The notes: generated by a model from the sequence alone, not told the origin. A DNA stretch of 64,000 nucleotides from Roseiarcus sp963820095 (GCA_963820095.1 CAWFZA010000018.1:124001-188000), one strand, 5' to 3'; numbered from the stretch's first letter, positions 17,628 through 27,064 are shown. Numbers and translations: made by a program.

Positions 17628-18968
17628 TCAGCCGCGATTTGGCGAAATCAGCGCTTCGATCGCGGCGGCGATCCCGAACAGACTCTTGTCGGCGGCGCTT
17701 GCCCCCTGCAGCATCAGCCCGACCGGCATTTCGCCCGGCGCGTGACAGGGCACGGATATGGCGCATGCATCGAGGAAATTGGCGACGCGCGTGTTCTGGA
17801 GCAACAGCGTGTTGATCCGCATGTATTCGGCGTCATCGCCGATCGCGTCGATACGAGGCGCAACAATCGGGATCGTAGGCATGATCAACGCGTCGAGAGC
17901 GGCAGTCTTGGCCGCGACCGACTCGATCATCGCTTGGCGCATGCGGAAGAGATCGAGGTAGTCGGGCGCTGGAAAATCGCGGCCGCGCATAATCAGCTTC
18001 AGGATGCGCGGGTCGTATTGATCGGCCCGTTTCGCAATGTGTTGGCGATGCCAGGCGAAGTACTCTGGCGCCGAGAAGCCGCCCTTTCCGTTGATCGCCG
18101 GCAAATCGCCGAGCTCGGGCAGATCGACCTCGCCCACAGAAGCGCCCGCGTCCGAGATCGTTTTGATGGCTCGATCAATGGCCTTCGCGACCGGCGCTTC
18201 GAGCGCGGTGTGCCGCGGGATGCCAAGACGCAGCCCTTTGATCGGCCGAGGGCGGATCGGCGCGACGCACTCGCCCGCCAAAATCGCATCGGCGATCGAC
18301 GCACACTCAACGCTCGCGGCAAGCGGCCCGATCGAATCAAGGCTCGGCGCCATCGAATTGGCGCCCTCGATCGGAATCCTGCCGCGCGTCGGTTTGTATC
18401 CGACGATGCCGTTGATCGCTGCCGGGATCCGGCACGATCCGCCCGAGTCGGAGCCGAGCGCCACACAGGCCATGCCGTCGGTGATCGAGATGGCGCCACC
18501 CGAAGTCGAACCGCCGGGAATGCGACGGCTGACGCGATCCCACGCCGCGGCGGGCGTTCCATTGCGGGCATTGAGGCCGATCGCTCCGTAGGCGAATTCG
18601 GTCATGTTCGTGCGACCGATGGGAATGAAGCCGGCGCCGCGCAGACGTTCCACGACGCTGGCGTCCCTCTTCGCCGGAGACGCATCGGCCATCACCGCGG
18701 AGGCGAAGGTGGTGACTGAGCCGGCGACGTCGAAGAGATCCTTGATCGAGACCGGAATGCCCGCCCATTCCGGCAGCGAAGCGCCAGCCTTACGCATCGC
18801 GTCTACCCAGTCTGCGGTCGCTCGGGCAGCTTTGTCATAGACAACAACGAAAGACGCTGCGCCTTCCCCCTTGGGATCGGCGATCCGAGCCAGGCACTCA
18901 TCGATCAATTCGCGGCTAGTGACGCGGCCGGTAGCGAGTTCAGTGGCGATTTGGCGTAAGGTCCGCAT
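17628..18968 (-). CDS. Amidase-signature family hydrolase
   Basis: A 446-residue amidase of the GatA/malonamidase type. The Ser-cisSer-Lys triad is visible: Lys76 in IPVSIKDLFD, Ser154 in PGGSTSGG, and nucleophile Ser178 in GSDSGGSCR, with the usual 24-residue spacing between the serines. It hydrolyses a carboxamide to acid and ammonia; the substrate is unknown. The gene converges on cobW with 24 bases between stops. It shares the neighbourhood with other C-N hydrolases, which supports a role in nitrogen or amide catabolism. Confidence 0.9.
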   Translation of the reverse strand: MRTLRQIATELATGRVTSRELIDECLARIADPKGEGAASFVVVYDKAARATADWVDAMRKAGASLPEWAGIPVSIKDLFDVAGSVTTFASAVMADASPAKRDASVVERLRGAGFIPIGRTNMTEFAYGAIGLNARNGTPAAAWDRVSRRIPGGSTSGGAISITDGMACVALGSDSGGSCRIPAAINGIVGYKPTRGRIPIEGANSMAPSLDSIGPLAASVECASIADAILAGECVAPIRPRPIKGLRLGIPRHTALEAPVAKAIDRAIKTISDAGASVGEVDLPELGDLPAINGKGGFSAPEYFAWHRQHIAKRADQYDPRILKLIMRGRDFPAPDYLDLFRMRQAMIESVAAKTAALDALIMPTIPIVAPRIDAIGDDAEYMRINTLLLQNTRVANFLDACAISVPCHAPGEMPVGLMLQGASAADKSLFGIAAAIEALISPNRG

Positions 18969-19273
18969 TCCGGTCGGCTCCGTCAGTAAACATTCCTTCT
19001 ACCGCGACCGCGGAATTGCCGGCGTCGTCGCACCGGTCATCCTGCGCCCAGCAGTCTTCGAAGGCAACTCCGATCCAAGTGAGGTCCGTACTCCTGAGAC
19101 CGGTCCACGCCCCTTCACGAATCGGGACATGGTCTCGCCGGCAAACCCGCGGATGGCGGCCTCTTGCCGCGCCACGCGGATTTGAAGATCCTCCGGCGAG
19201 TTTGGTTTTCCGCACGCTGTACTCAGCTTGCGACCGCTATGAAGGCGCCGGGACTTTGCGGCGGCCTGGCCGT

Positions 19274-19375
19274 GGAGACGCGTTGGCGCGATTCTTGGGC
19301 TACATCCAGCACCACGATAAGGTCTGGATTTGCCGCCGGGTCGAGATCGCGCGGCATTGGATAACGAAACATCCC
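19274..19375 (+). pseudogene. Fragment of a PuuE-like deacetylase C-terminus
   Basis: Plus-strand translation gives LARFLGYIQHHDKVWICRR followed by VEIARHWITKH. This matches the last 35 residues of the intact PuuE-like protein encoded at 23470-24420 (LARFLDHVLRHDKVWVCSR...VARHWIAHY). Nothing of the active site is present. It is the tail of a deleted paralogue. Confidence 0.6.
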
Positions 19376-19419
19376 TGCACGACCCCGTCAGCGCTTGCTT
19401 GCAGCAGGCGAAAGTTTGG

Positions 19420-19617
19420 GTCTAACGTTCATAAGAGCCGTCTTCCCCGAAAGCTTCACGCCCGTGTTTGAGAATGGGATCGTCGAGACGTCGGTCGTCG
19501 ACAGAAATAGCCTGGGCGCCGAAGTGACACGACCGACAATCATCGCCCAGCTCGACGCGGCGGCTCTTGTCCTGCCTGGCTGGAGCGGATTGGCGCACAA
19601 ACCCGGAGCCCACGGCT
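19420..19617 (+). pseudogene. Probable hydantoinase/oxoprolinase A C-terminal fragment
   Basis: The open stretch reads ENGIVETSVVDRNSLGAEV, then RPTIIAQLDAAALVLPGWS. The pattern (ETPV.DR..L......GPAII.Q.D....V.PGW) is that of the C-terminus of HyuA-type N-methylhydantoinases. No start codon or upstream domain exists. It abuts the CE4 fragment, so a deletion probably removed the body of a PuuE-HyuA gene pair. The assignment is from memory of the pattern and is uncertain. Confidence 0.4.
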
Positions 19618-19638
19618 CGCGGAGAAAGAGCCGTGAGT

Positions 19639-21030
19639 ATGAAAGAGCCAGAAGACGGCCTCGCCGCGGTCTTTGCGCATATCGAGGCCAATCGAGACCG
19701 CTTTGTCGAGCGGCTGTTGGAATATGTGCGCCACCCGAGCATCAGCGCGCAAAACAAAGGCGTCCGCGAAGTGGCGGCCTTGCTTGTCGACATGCTGACG
19801 CGTCTTGGCATGAAGACGCAGGCGGTTCCGACCAAAGGGCACCCGATGGTCCTCGGGCGCTCGGCGCCGGTCCACGGCGCGCGCACCATCTTGCTGTATG
19901 GTCACTACGACGTACAGCCGCCCGACCCGCTTGACGCCTGGATCAGCCCGCCGTTCGAACCGACCATCCGCAACGGGCGGATCTATGCGCGCGGGATCGG
20001 CGACAACAAGGGCCAGCATTTCGCCCAGTTGCTGGCGATCGAATCCTGGCTGGCGGTGACAGGCGCCCTGCCCTGCAACGTCGTCGTCCTGCTGGAAGGG
20101 GAGGAGGAAATCGGCAGCCCTCACATCGCCGAGTTTGTCGCCGAGCACCGCGACCAGCTGATGGCTGATTTGGTGGTCACTTCCGATGGCCCTTTGGACG
20201 AATCTGGTCGTCCGATCATCATGTTTGGGGTCAGGGGGATGGCTGCATTCGAATTGCGCGCAAAGACGGCTTGCCGTGACGCCCATTCCGGAAATTTTGG
20301 CGGCGTCATGCCGAATGCCGTTTGGAAGCTCGTCCATCTTCTGGCTACAATGAAAACTGCCGCTGGCGAGATCACTATCGAGGGTCTTTGCGACCAAATC
20401 ATCCCGCCGACCGACCAGGAGCGAGCCGCTGCCGCCGAGCTTCCGGTCGACCTTGATCGACTTAGGAGCGAGCTCTGTTTAAGGGAGTTCGACGCGCCGG
20501 CCGATCGTTCGTTTCACGATCGGCTAATGTTTCACCCGACCCTCACTATCAACGGCCTGCATGGCGGTTATGGAGGCGAGGGGACCAAGACTGTGCTGCC
20601 GTCGGAGGCCTTCGCCAAGTGCGATATCCAACTCGTCGAGGCGATGACGCCTGATCACGCACACAAGAAGGTTGCTGCCCATGTCGCCCGATACGCGCCC
20701 GACGTCGAATATATTCCGCGCGGAGGCATGCTGCCTTCCAAGACGGCTTTCGATAGCCCGTTCGCGAACGTCTTGAAGGAGGCCATCGTCGCCGCGCGTG
20801 GGGTTGAACCTTTGCTTTATCCGGCGATGGGCGGCAGCCTGCCGGACTACGTCTTCACGAAGATTCTCGGCGTCCCTGCGTTCGTAGTCCCCTATGCCAA
20901 CGCTGACGAAGCCAATCACGCTCCCAACGAAAATCTCAAGGTGGACTTGTTCATCTCCGGCGTCCGAACAGGAGCGGCGATCCTATGGCGACTAGGTTGC
21001 TGCTCTTCCCGTCCGTCCGGAGCCTCATGA
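19639..21030 (+). CDS. M20-family dipeptidase/deacylase
   Basis: A 463-residue cocatalytic zinc hydrolase. Metal ligands and base are in place: His89 and Asp91 in YGHYDVQPP, Asp122 in GIGDNKGQ, Glu155/Glu156 in EGEEEIGS, Asp183 in SDG, and the C-terminal His in NHAPNE. It resembles the carnosinase/CNDP-type dipeptidases of subfamily M20A. I chose the ATG at 19639 because the frame upstream reads through the HyuA remnant; a GTG six bases earlier is possible, and GGAGAAAGAG provides the ribosome site. No signal peptide, so cytoplasmic. Likely role: hydrolysis of an imported dipeptide or N-acyl amino acid. Confidence 0.9.
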   Translation: MKEPEDGLAAVFAHIEANRDRFVERLLEYVRHPSISAQNKGVREVAALLVDMLTRLGMKTQAVPTKGHPMVLGRSAPVHGARTILLYGHYDVQPPDPLDAWISPPFEPTIRNGRIYARGIGDNKGQHFAQLLAIESWLAVTGALPCNVVVLLEGEEEIGSPHIAEFVAEHRDQLMADLVVTSDGPLDESGRPIIMFGVRGMAAFELRAKTACRDAHSGNFGGVMPNAVWKLVHLLATMKTAAGEITIEGLCDQIIPPTDQERAAAAELPVDLDRLRSELCLREFDAPADRSFHDRLMFHPTLTINGLHGGYGGEGTKTVLPSEAFAKCDIQLVEAMTPDHAHKKVAAHVARYAPDVEYIPRGGMLPSKTAFDSPFANVLKEAIVAARGVEPLLYPAMGGSLPDYVFTKILGVPAFVVPYANADEANHAPNENLKVDLFISGVRTGAAILWRLGCCSSRPSGAS

Positions 21031-21197
21031 CTATCTGTGGGGCGAAACGGGTGAAGCGCCGCGGGAGACGGGCTCGGGCGGCCCCGGCTGCGATCGGAGG
21101 CTGCCCCCCGATGCTGTTCGGATTCGAGTCCTTGTCAATCCGCTCCAGACGTGGCTCTGAACGAGGCTGGAGCGCGAGATCTTAACGCGAGTCGATA

Positions 21198-22247
21198 ATG
21201 ACAGATCCGGTAGCGTCGCACGGCCGGCGCGGAATCTTTGACTTTGATCAAGCCTGGCTCGACCGGCATCGGGAGGCGGTAATCGATCCCGACTTGCCGA
21301 TCGTTGACCCTCATCATCATTTGTGGGACCGCGGATCGAGATATTTGCTCGACGAGTTCCGGGCCGATCTCGAGTCGGGCCACAAAGTGCTCGCGACAGT
21401 CTTCGTTCAGTGCGACGCCATGTACCGGGCGGACGGCGATCCTAATTACGCGCCGGTCGGCGAAACGGAGTTCGTCAACGGAATTGCGGCGATGAGCGCG
21501 AGCGGCGGCTACGGGCCGGCGCGTGTCGCCGCCGGAATCGTCGGCTTCGCGGACCTGCAGCTCGGCGCACGGGTCGACGCCGTGCTCGAGGCGCACCTGC
21601 GCGCTGGCGGTGGCCGATTCCGTGGCGTCCGGGGACGCTCCGTGTGGGACGCCGACCAGACGATCAAAGGCTCGAGCCGCGATTTTCCTCAGGGCCTCCT
21701 TCTCGATTCCGCGTTCCGCGAGGGCTACGGACGTCTCGCCGCTTACGGGCTGACCTTCGATTCGTGGCTGTTCCACCCGCAAATTCCGGAACTCGCCGAT
21801 CTCGCCGGCAAATTCCCAGATACGCCCGTGATCCTGGATCACATTGGCGCCCCGCTTGCGATCGGCGTCTACGCCGGGAAGCGGGACGCGGTCTTCGCCG
21901 ATTGGAAACGCAACCTGGAAGCGCTCGCCGAGCGGCCGAATGTCAATGTCAAGCTCGGCGGCCTCGCCATGCATCTGTTCGGCTTCGACCTCGATGTCGC
22001 GCGCCGCCAAGCTCCCGCCTCGTCAGACGAGCTTGCCGAGATCTGGCGGCCCTATGTCGAGATCTGCATCGAGACCTTTGGCGTCGCTCGGTGCATGTTC
22101 GAAAGCAATTTTCCGGTCGACAAGCGTGGCGTGAGCTACGCTGTGCTGTGGAACGCCTTCAAGCGGATCGTCCGCGACTATTCCGCGGCGGACAAGGCGG
22201 CCCTGTTCAAGGACACCGCCTGCCGGGTCTACCGGCTGAAGGTGTGA
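21198..22247 (+). CDS. Amidohydrolase_2 family TIM-barrel hydrolase (1)
   Basis: A 349-residue metal-dependent hydrolase of the COG3618/amidohydrolase_2 group. The metal motif DPHHHLWD occurs at residues 37-44, a barrel His in ILDHIGAP, a VNVKLGG strand, and FESNFPVDK at the distal Asp position. The family contains lactonases (fuconolactone, rhamnonolactone, sulfomuconolactone) and decarboxylases. It is 167 bases downstream of the M20 gene on the same strand. This is the first and longest of three such proteins in the window; the other two (at 31.7 and 47.2 kb) are about 280 residues. Confidence 0.85.
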   Translation: MTDPVASHGRRGIFDFDQAWLDRHREAVIDPDLPIVDPHHHLWDRGSRYLLDEFRADLESGHKVLATVFVQCDAMYRADGDPNYAPVGETEFVNGIAAMSASGGYGPARVAAGIVGFADLQLGARVDAVLEAHLRAGGGRFRGVRGRSVWDADQTIKGSSRDFPQGLLLDSAFREGYGRLAAYGLTFDSWLFHPQIPELADLAGKFPDTPVILDHIGAPLAIGVYAGKRDAVFADWKRNLEALAERPNVNVKLGGLAMHLFGFDLDVARRQAPASSDELAEIWRPYVEICIETFGVARCMFESNFPVDKRGVSYAVLWNAFKRIVRDYSAADKAALFKDTACRVYRLKV

Positions 22248-22748
22248 CCCCCGGCGGACGATCGCGGCGGTTCACAGGCCGAGATCAGGCCCTGCGAAAC
22301 GCGATCCTCCTCGACCAGGCTCGTGGCCGCGCCCGTCGATCGCGACCGTCACGCGCTCGAGCGCATAGGCGTATTGCGCGAGCTTCAGGGCGAGCGCCCA
22401 GCAGCGGCGGCTCGGTTTGGGTTTTCTTGGCGGCCGGCTCTTTGCCCGCGAAACCTCCCCGATAGGGCTATTGGATTTGCTTGGATTTCCTTGGATTCTC
22501 TCGTCCGAAATCGTGACTTATCAATGGGTTACGCTGGATTTTCGCAATCGTTTTTTTCTTGGGCCTTCTCCCCTTCAGCAAGCGGGAAATAGCGCGTATC
22601 GAGGCGATTGGGTTGCGTGGGATTGCTCATGGGGGCGACTTTAGCGGTTATTCTGTTTTTCCGCAATAAATTGTTTGCCTCGTCAGCGATCCCTATTGTT
22701 TTCGGATCCGCCCTCAGCCGTAATGGCCGTCCCCGGACACGCGATTCC
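22248..22748. other. Convergent spacer of about 500 bases
   Basis: It lies between two convergent genes. The left half on the minus strand can be read as LALKLAQYAYALERVTVAID followed, with a one-base slip, by HDLVEEDRVSQGLISAC, protein-like but unrecognised and without a good start. The right half (about 22450-22700) is distinctly AT-richer than the surroundings and has no gene. It may be a decayed small gene or foreign DNA. Confidence 0.35.
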
Positions 22749-23468
22749 TCAACTGGCTTCCTTCATGGCGTCGGGACGCTTGAGCCGCTCGACGACGGCG
22801 GCGCTGGTCGTGACGTCGGCAAACTGTCGATCCATGTCGAAGAGGCTGATCGCGTGCGAAACCGGCAAACGGTCGAACACCGCATCGGCCGGCACGATCG
22901 TGCGGAAATTGTACGAGGCGGAGTCGAACACGGTCGCGCGTACGCAATTGCTGGTCGCGCCCCCGACGACGATCACGGTGTCGACCGCGCGATCAATGAG
23001 GTAGCTGAGCAGCGGCGTGCCGAAGAACCCGCTCGGCTTTTTCTTGGTGAAGACGATGTCGCCGTCCCCCGGTCCGACTTCGGGGAGAAGCTCGGCCCCT
23101 TCGGTGCCCTCGAGGCACCAGTCCGGACGCTGCAACAGCGTGCGCTTGCGACCGTAGACGCCAATGTCGGCGCCGCTCCTGTCGAGGGCGAAGCGGGTGA
23201 GGAACACGGGAGCGCGCGCGCCGCGCGCCGCGTGAAGGATCGCCGCGATGCGGTCGACCGCGGCCCAGCCGGCTTCGCCGCAAGAGGAAGGATATCGTTC
23301 GTCCTTCACCCCGCGCTCGCCAACCATGTACCGCTGGCAATCAATCGCGACGATCGCCGGCCGCTTGCCGAATCCCATGCGCTGGCCGAAGCGCGCGCGG
23401 CTGATCACCGCGCGGTCGGAATCGTCGAGGTAACGATCCCAGGGCTTAGCCTCGACGATCTCGGTCAT
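22749..23468 (-). CDS. Isochorismatase-family cysteine amidohydrolase
   Basis: A 239-residue cysteine hydrolase with the family triad: Asp43 in AIDCQ, Lys142-144 in FTKKKPS, and Cys175 in GATSNCVRA. It is closest in layout to N-carbamoylsarcosine amidase/RutB-type enzymes that hydrolyse ureido or amide groups. The ATG at 23468 has AGGAGAAATGAG as ribosome site and follows the puuE stop by one base; the longer upstream frame merely overlaps that gene. It is the last gene of the seven-gene operon beginning with the CitE-like lyase. Confidence 0.87.
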   Translation of the reverse strand: MTEIVEAKPWDRYLDDSDRAVISRARFGQRMGFGKRPAIVAIDCQRYMVGERGVKDERYPSSCGEAGWAAVDRIAAILHAARGARAPVFLTRFALDRSGADIGVYGRKRTLLQRPDWCLEGTEGAELLPEVGPGDGDIVFTKKKPSGFFGTPLLSYLIDRAVDTVIVVGGATSNCVRATVFDSASYNFRTIVPADAVFDRLPVSHAISLFDMDRQFADVTTSAAVVERLKRPDAMKEAS

Positions 23469-23469
23469 C

Positions 23470-24420
23470 TCATTTCTCCTCAACGGATTCGGGTGGGTAG
23501 TGGGCGATCCAGTGGCGGGCGACGTCGAGCCGGCTGCAGACCCACACCTTGTCATGTCGCAGAACGTGATCGAGAAACCGCGCAAGGGCTCGCGCCCGCG
23601 CCGGCCGCCCGGCCATCCGTGGATGAAGCCCGACGGACATCAGGGCGGGAGCTTCGACGCCCTCCTCATAGAGCTGGTCGAAGGCGTCCTTGAGATAGAC
23701 TTCGAAATCCGAAGAGGTCGAGAAGCCGGCGGCGGCTGCGAATTTCCCGTCGTTAGCGTCCATCGAATAGGGCACGACGAGATGGCTCTTGCCGCTCACC
23801 GTCGTCCAGTAGGGCAGCTCATCGTTATATGCGTCGGAATCATACAGAAAGCCGCCTTCCTCGACGAGCAGCCGGCGCGTGTTCTCACTCGGCCCGAACC
23901 GGCAGTACCAGCCGAGCGGCCGGCTTCCCGTCGTTTTCTCGATCGAGGCGACGGCGCGTGCGATCCGCTCGCGCTCATCGTCCTCGGAAAGAAGAAAGTG
24001 CTCTTCCCATCGCCAGCCGTGGCAGCACACGTCGAATCCTGCCTCGACCAACGCCTCGGCGACGCTGGGATTGCGCTCAAGCGCGACAGCGCAGCCGAAG
24101 ACGGTCGCCGGAATCCGGCGCTCGCGGAACAGCTTGAACAGTCGCCAGACCCCGACGCGCGCGCCATATTCGTACATGGTCTCGAAGGCGAGGTCGCGTC
24201 CCGCCGGGACCCGGCCGCCCGGACTTTCCGCCAGCCCCGCTTCGGTCCGCCGGTCGCCGTCCACGATGGTGTATTCTGAGCCTTCCTCGTAATTGATGGC
24301 GAATTGCACGGCGACGCGCGCTTCGCCCGGCCAGTGCGGATTGGGCCGGCGGCGGCCGTAACCGACCAGGTCCCGAACGGGGCCGCGCTTTGTCGAGTCA
24401 GGATCGCGACCGGCATCCAT
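23470..24420 (-). CDS. puuE: PuuE-type allantoinase / CE4 cyclic amide hydrolase
   Basis: A 316-residue polysaccharide-deacetylase-fold protein with PuuE hallmarks: DLVGYGRRRPNPHWPG near the N-terminus, FAINYEEGSEYT, CCHGWRWEEH at the catalytic His region, GWYCRFGPSENTRRLL, YDSDAYNDELPYW and a final LRHDKVWVCSRLDVARHWI. PuuE hydrolyses the ring of (S)-allantoin, and relatives act on other cyclic amides. It begins 15 bases after the ATPase B stop and ends one base before the isochorismatase start. The association with CoA enzymes rather than ureidoglycolate genes makes a different cyclic ureide or imide plausible; the symbol denotes the family. Confidence 0.85.
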   Translation of the reverse strand: MDAGRDPDSTKRGPVRDLVGYGRRRPNPHWPGEARVAVQFAINYEEGSEYTIVDGDRRTEAGLAESPGGRVPAGRDLAFETMYEYGARVGVWRLFKLFRERRIPATVFGCAVALERNPSVAEALVEAGFDVCCHGWRWEEHFLLSEDDERERIARAVASIEKTTGSRPLGWYCRFGPSENTRRLLVEEGGFLYDSDAYNDELPYWTTVSGKSHLVVPYSMDANDGKFAAAAGFSTSSDFEVYLKDAFDQLYEEGVEAPALMSVGLHPRMAGRPARARALARFLDHVLRHDKVWVCSRLDVARHWIAHYPPESVEEK

Positions 24421-24435
24421 GAAGCCTCAACCCTC

Positions 24436-25944
24436 TCATGAAAGATAACACTGGGCTGCGATCCGCAATTCAGTGAGATCGTCGCCTATCAGTTCTCCGA
24501 CGATCGCGCCGTGGCGAAAAATCAGGACGCGATGGCAGATGTGCGCGAGTTCGTCATATTCAGCTGAGGCGATGATGACGGCGGCGCCGGCCGCGGCGAC
24601 TTGCGAAATGATCTTGAGAATTTGCTTGCGAGAGCCGATGTCGACGCCTTGGGTCGGCTCGTGGAGCAGGACCACCGCGGGCTGCGTCTGGAGCCACTTT
24701 CCCAACAGCGCCTTCTGCTGATTGCCCCCGCTCAAAGTCGCCAGCAGGCGATCCGGCTCGGCCGGCCGCACGCCGAACAGGTCGAGCACCTCCTGAACCG
24801 CCGTCCGCTCCTCCCTATGGCGCATTCTGCCGCCGCGCATGAAACGAGCGCCATTGGTCACCGATATGTTCTCGATGAGGGTCGCCTTGGGGATTCCGCT
24901 CTGGCGGCGCCGGTCCGCCGGAAGGAAGGCCATCCTCGCGTCGATGGCGCTTCGGGGCGAGGAGGCTGCGATCGCTTGTCCGTCAACGATGATCTCGCCG
25001 CCCTTCGGAGCCTGCGCCCCGAACAGGAGATACGGGATCTCGTCATGGCCCATGCCGAGGAGGCCGGTGAGCCCGAGAATCTCTCCTTCGCGAGCCTCGA
25101 CGTTGACGTCGCGGGCAATCTGGCCCGTCAACCCTCTGGCGCTGAGCACGCGGCGCCCTTTCGCCGTAGATTTCACCGGGTACAGCGTTTCCGGCTCGCG
25201 CCCCAGCATGTGGGTGATGAGCGCACCCTCCGTCGTCTGCGATCTCGCCAGCGTCGCAACGAGCCGGCCGTCGCGTAGCACGGACACGCGGTCGGCGATC
25301 TCCATGATCTCGTCGAGCCTGTGGCTGACAAAAACGACAGCCGAGCCGCGCCGAACGAGGTCCCGAATCGCTGCAAACAGCGTTCGGACGGACGGACTTG
25401 GCAGGAACGCCGTGGGCTCATCGAGGACGAGAACCTCGCCGCGCTCGTGATCGAAGTCCTGAATCGCGCGCGCGAAGCCGATGAGGGCCCGCTCGGCTGT
25501 AGGCATGTCGCCTACACGCATGTCGGGATCAACGCGGAGCCCGATATCGGCGAGGAGCCTGCTTGCGGCGCGACGCTCGGCTCGCCAGCGCAGGCGCCCG
25601 TACCTCGTCGTCTGAAACCGCCCGATGCGAAGGTTCTCGAGGACCGTCATGGTCCTTGCGACGCCGACGTCTTGATGCAGGAAGCGCAGGCCGAGACGCG
25701 CCGCCTCACCCGGCTTGATCGGCAACGGCACAGCGGCGCCGCGGAGAAAGGCCTCACCGGCGTCGGGGGCATGATAGCCGGAGAGGATCTTGATCAGCGT
25801 CGACTTGCCTGAGCCATTCTGCCCAATCAGCGCGTGAACCTCGCCCGCCTGGATCGCGAGGTCCACCGAAGCCAGCACCTGCGTGCCGGCGAAGCTTTTC
25901 GAGAGGCCGCGGAGCTCGAGGAGCGCGGCGCCCGTCTTAGGCAT
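24436..25944 (-). CDS. Importer B: double-domain sugar ABC ATPase
   Basis: A 502-residue protein. NBD1 has Walker A GQNGSGKST, a degenerate signature (GDMPTAERAL), and Walker B VLVLDEPTAFL. NBD2 has a degenerate Walker A (GLLGMGHDE), an intact LSGGNQQKA and a Walker B with His in place of Asp (VVLLHEPTQGVDIG). The weakened second Walker A/B suggests that the two sites are functionally asymmetric. It follows the binding-protein gene by 28 bases in the operon order lyase, CoA-transferase, permease, binding protein, ATPase, puuE, isochorismatase. Confidence 0.92.
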   Translation of the reverse strand: MPKTGAALLELRGLSKSFAGTQVLASVDLAIQAGEVHALIGQNGSGKSTLIKILSGYHAPDAGEAFLRGAAVPLPIKPGEAARLGLRFLHQDVGVARTMTVLENLRIGRFQTTRYGRLRWRAERRAASRLLADIGLRVDPDMRVGDMPTAERALIGFARAIQDFDHERGEVLVLDEPTAFLPSPSVRTLFAAIRDLVRRGSAVVFVSHRLDEIMEIADRVSVLRDGRLVATLARSQTTEGALITHMLGREPETLYPVKSTAKGRRVLSARGLTGQIARDVNVEAREGEILGLTGLLGMGHDEIPYLLFGAQAPKGGEIIVDGQAIAASSPRSAIDARMAFLPADRRRQSGIPKATLIENISVTNGARFMRGGRMRHREERTAVQEVLDLFGVRPAEPDRLLATLSGGNQQKALLGKWLQTQPAVVLLHEPTQGVDIGSRKQILKIISQVAAAGAAVIIASAEYDELAHICHRVLIFRHGAIVGELIGDDLTELRIAAQCYLS

Positions 25945-25972
25945 GGTTCAGTCTGAACCCTTGCGCACCAGC

Positions 25973-27064
25973 CTATTGCAGGCCCCAAAGCTTGCGGTAT
26001 TGCGCGACGAAGTCGCCGCCGAACAGCGCATTCTCGTCGTTCGGCACGTCCTTGAGGTTGTCGGCGACGAATAGGCGCAACGGGATTCCTTCCTCGACGC
26101 TCGGCAGGCCGAGCATGGCGCGCGCGATTTCATCGACAGCCGCCCAGCCGGCCCAGACATCCGGCTCGCCGACGTCGGCGACCTGCACGTTGCCGTGCCG
26201 AATCCAGTCGAGGTTGCTGGTCACCGCGTCGGAGCCGATGACCCCCACGGGCTTGTCGAGGTTCGCGGCCTTGATCGCGGGAACGACGTAGATCCCCTGG
26301 GCGTCATAGGTCGGCAGCACCAGTGTGACGTCGGGGCTGCGGCGCAGAAGCGTCTGCGTGAGCTGGCCGAGCTTGACGCCGAGGTTGCCGACCTGAGTGT
26401 CTTGCACCGTGACGGTGCAATCGGGACACAGGGTCTTGAATTCGTGCTGCATGCCCTCGACGCGAGTCACTTCGCCGGGAAATTCGTTGTCGCCGAGGAT
26501 CAGGACATGCGCCTTGCCGTTGCTGTCCGCGATGGCGTAGTCGGCCTGAAGCTCGCCTGAATGGCGGAACGAGATGCTGACGTGGGCGAACGTGCCCGGC
26601 ACCAGCGACGCCGCCTGATCCGCCGTGAGCGTGTCCACGACCGGAATTTTCGCCGCCAGCGCCGCCTCCATCGGCCCCTTCATGAGCTCGGGAGAGGCGC
26701 CCACGGTAATGATGCCGTCGGCGTGTTGAGCGACCGCCTGCGACATCCCTCGATTCCATTCGGTGACCTCGCCTTTGCCGTCAAAGAGTGTGGTCGTCAG
26801 GCCGGCCTCCTTCGCGGCGGCCTCGGCGCCGTGGGCGATCGTTGCGACGAACGGGACCGCCAGGGTCGAGGTGATGATCCAGACGTGCTTGCCCTTGAGC
26901 TTTGAGATGTCGAAGCTTTGGCCAGGCGCGACGAAATGCGGCATCGCCTCTGCTTCTTGGACCTTCGCTTTAGCCTGGTCGACGCCCCCGTCCGCGAGCG
27001 CCTGGGATGCATGGCCGCAAAACGCCGCGGCCGCAAAGGCGACGAATTTGTTCGCTGTTCGCAT
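25973..27064 (-). CDS. Importer B: periplasmic sugar-type binding protein
   Basis: A 363-residue exported protein with a signal peptide at about residues 1-25 (cleavage near ALADG). The peripla_BP_4 fold shows in HVWIITSTLAVPFVATIAHG, ADGIITVGASPELM, VLILGDNEFPGEVTR, VTLVLPTYDAQG and VGVIGSDAVTSN. The Asp-rich C-terminal lobe carries DVGEPDVWAGWAAVD, a typical substrate-site segment. It lies 73 bases after the permease gene. The ligand is unknown; if the operon is one pathway it would be the compound degraded by the cyclic-amide and CoA enzymes. Confidence 0.9.
   Translation of the reverse strand: MRTANKFVAFAAAAFCGHASQALADGGVDQAKAKVQEAEAMPHFVAPGQSFDISKLKGKHVWIITSTLAVPFVATIAHGAEAAAKEAGLTTTLFDGKGEVTEWNRGMSQAVAQHADGIITVGASPELMKGPMEAALAAKIPVVDTLTADQAASLVPGTFAHVSISFRHSGELQADYAIADSNGKAHVLILGDNEFPGEVTRVEGMQHEFKTLCPDCTVTVQDTQVGNLGVKLGQLTQTLLRRSPDVTLVLPTYDAQGIYVVPAIKAANLDKPVGVIGSDAVTSNLDWIRHGNVQVADVGEPDVWAGWAAVDEIARAMLGLPSVEEGIPLRLFVADNLKDVPNDENALFGGDFVAQYRKLWGLQ

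Noticed and set aside
19395..19934. A 179-codon frame as a complete gene before the M20 peptidase
   Set aside because: It overlaps the real peptidase start in another frame, and only its first third looks like protein sequence, as a fragment.
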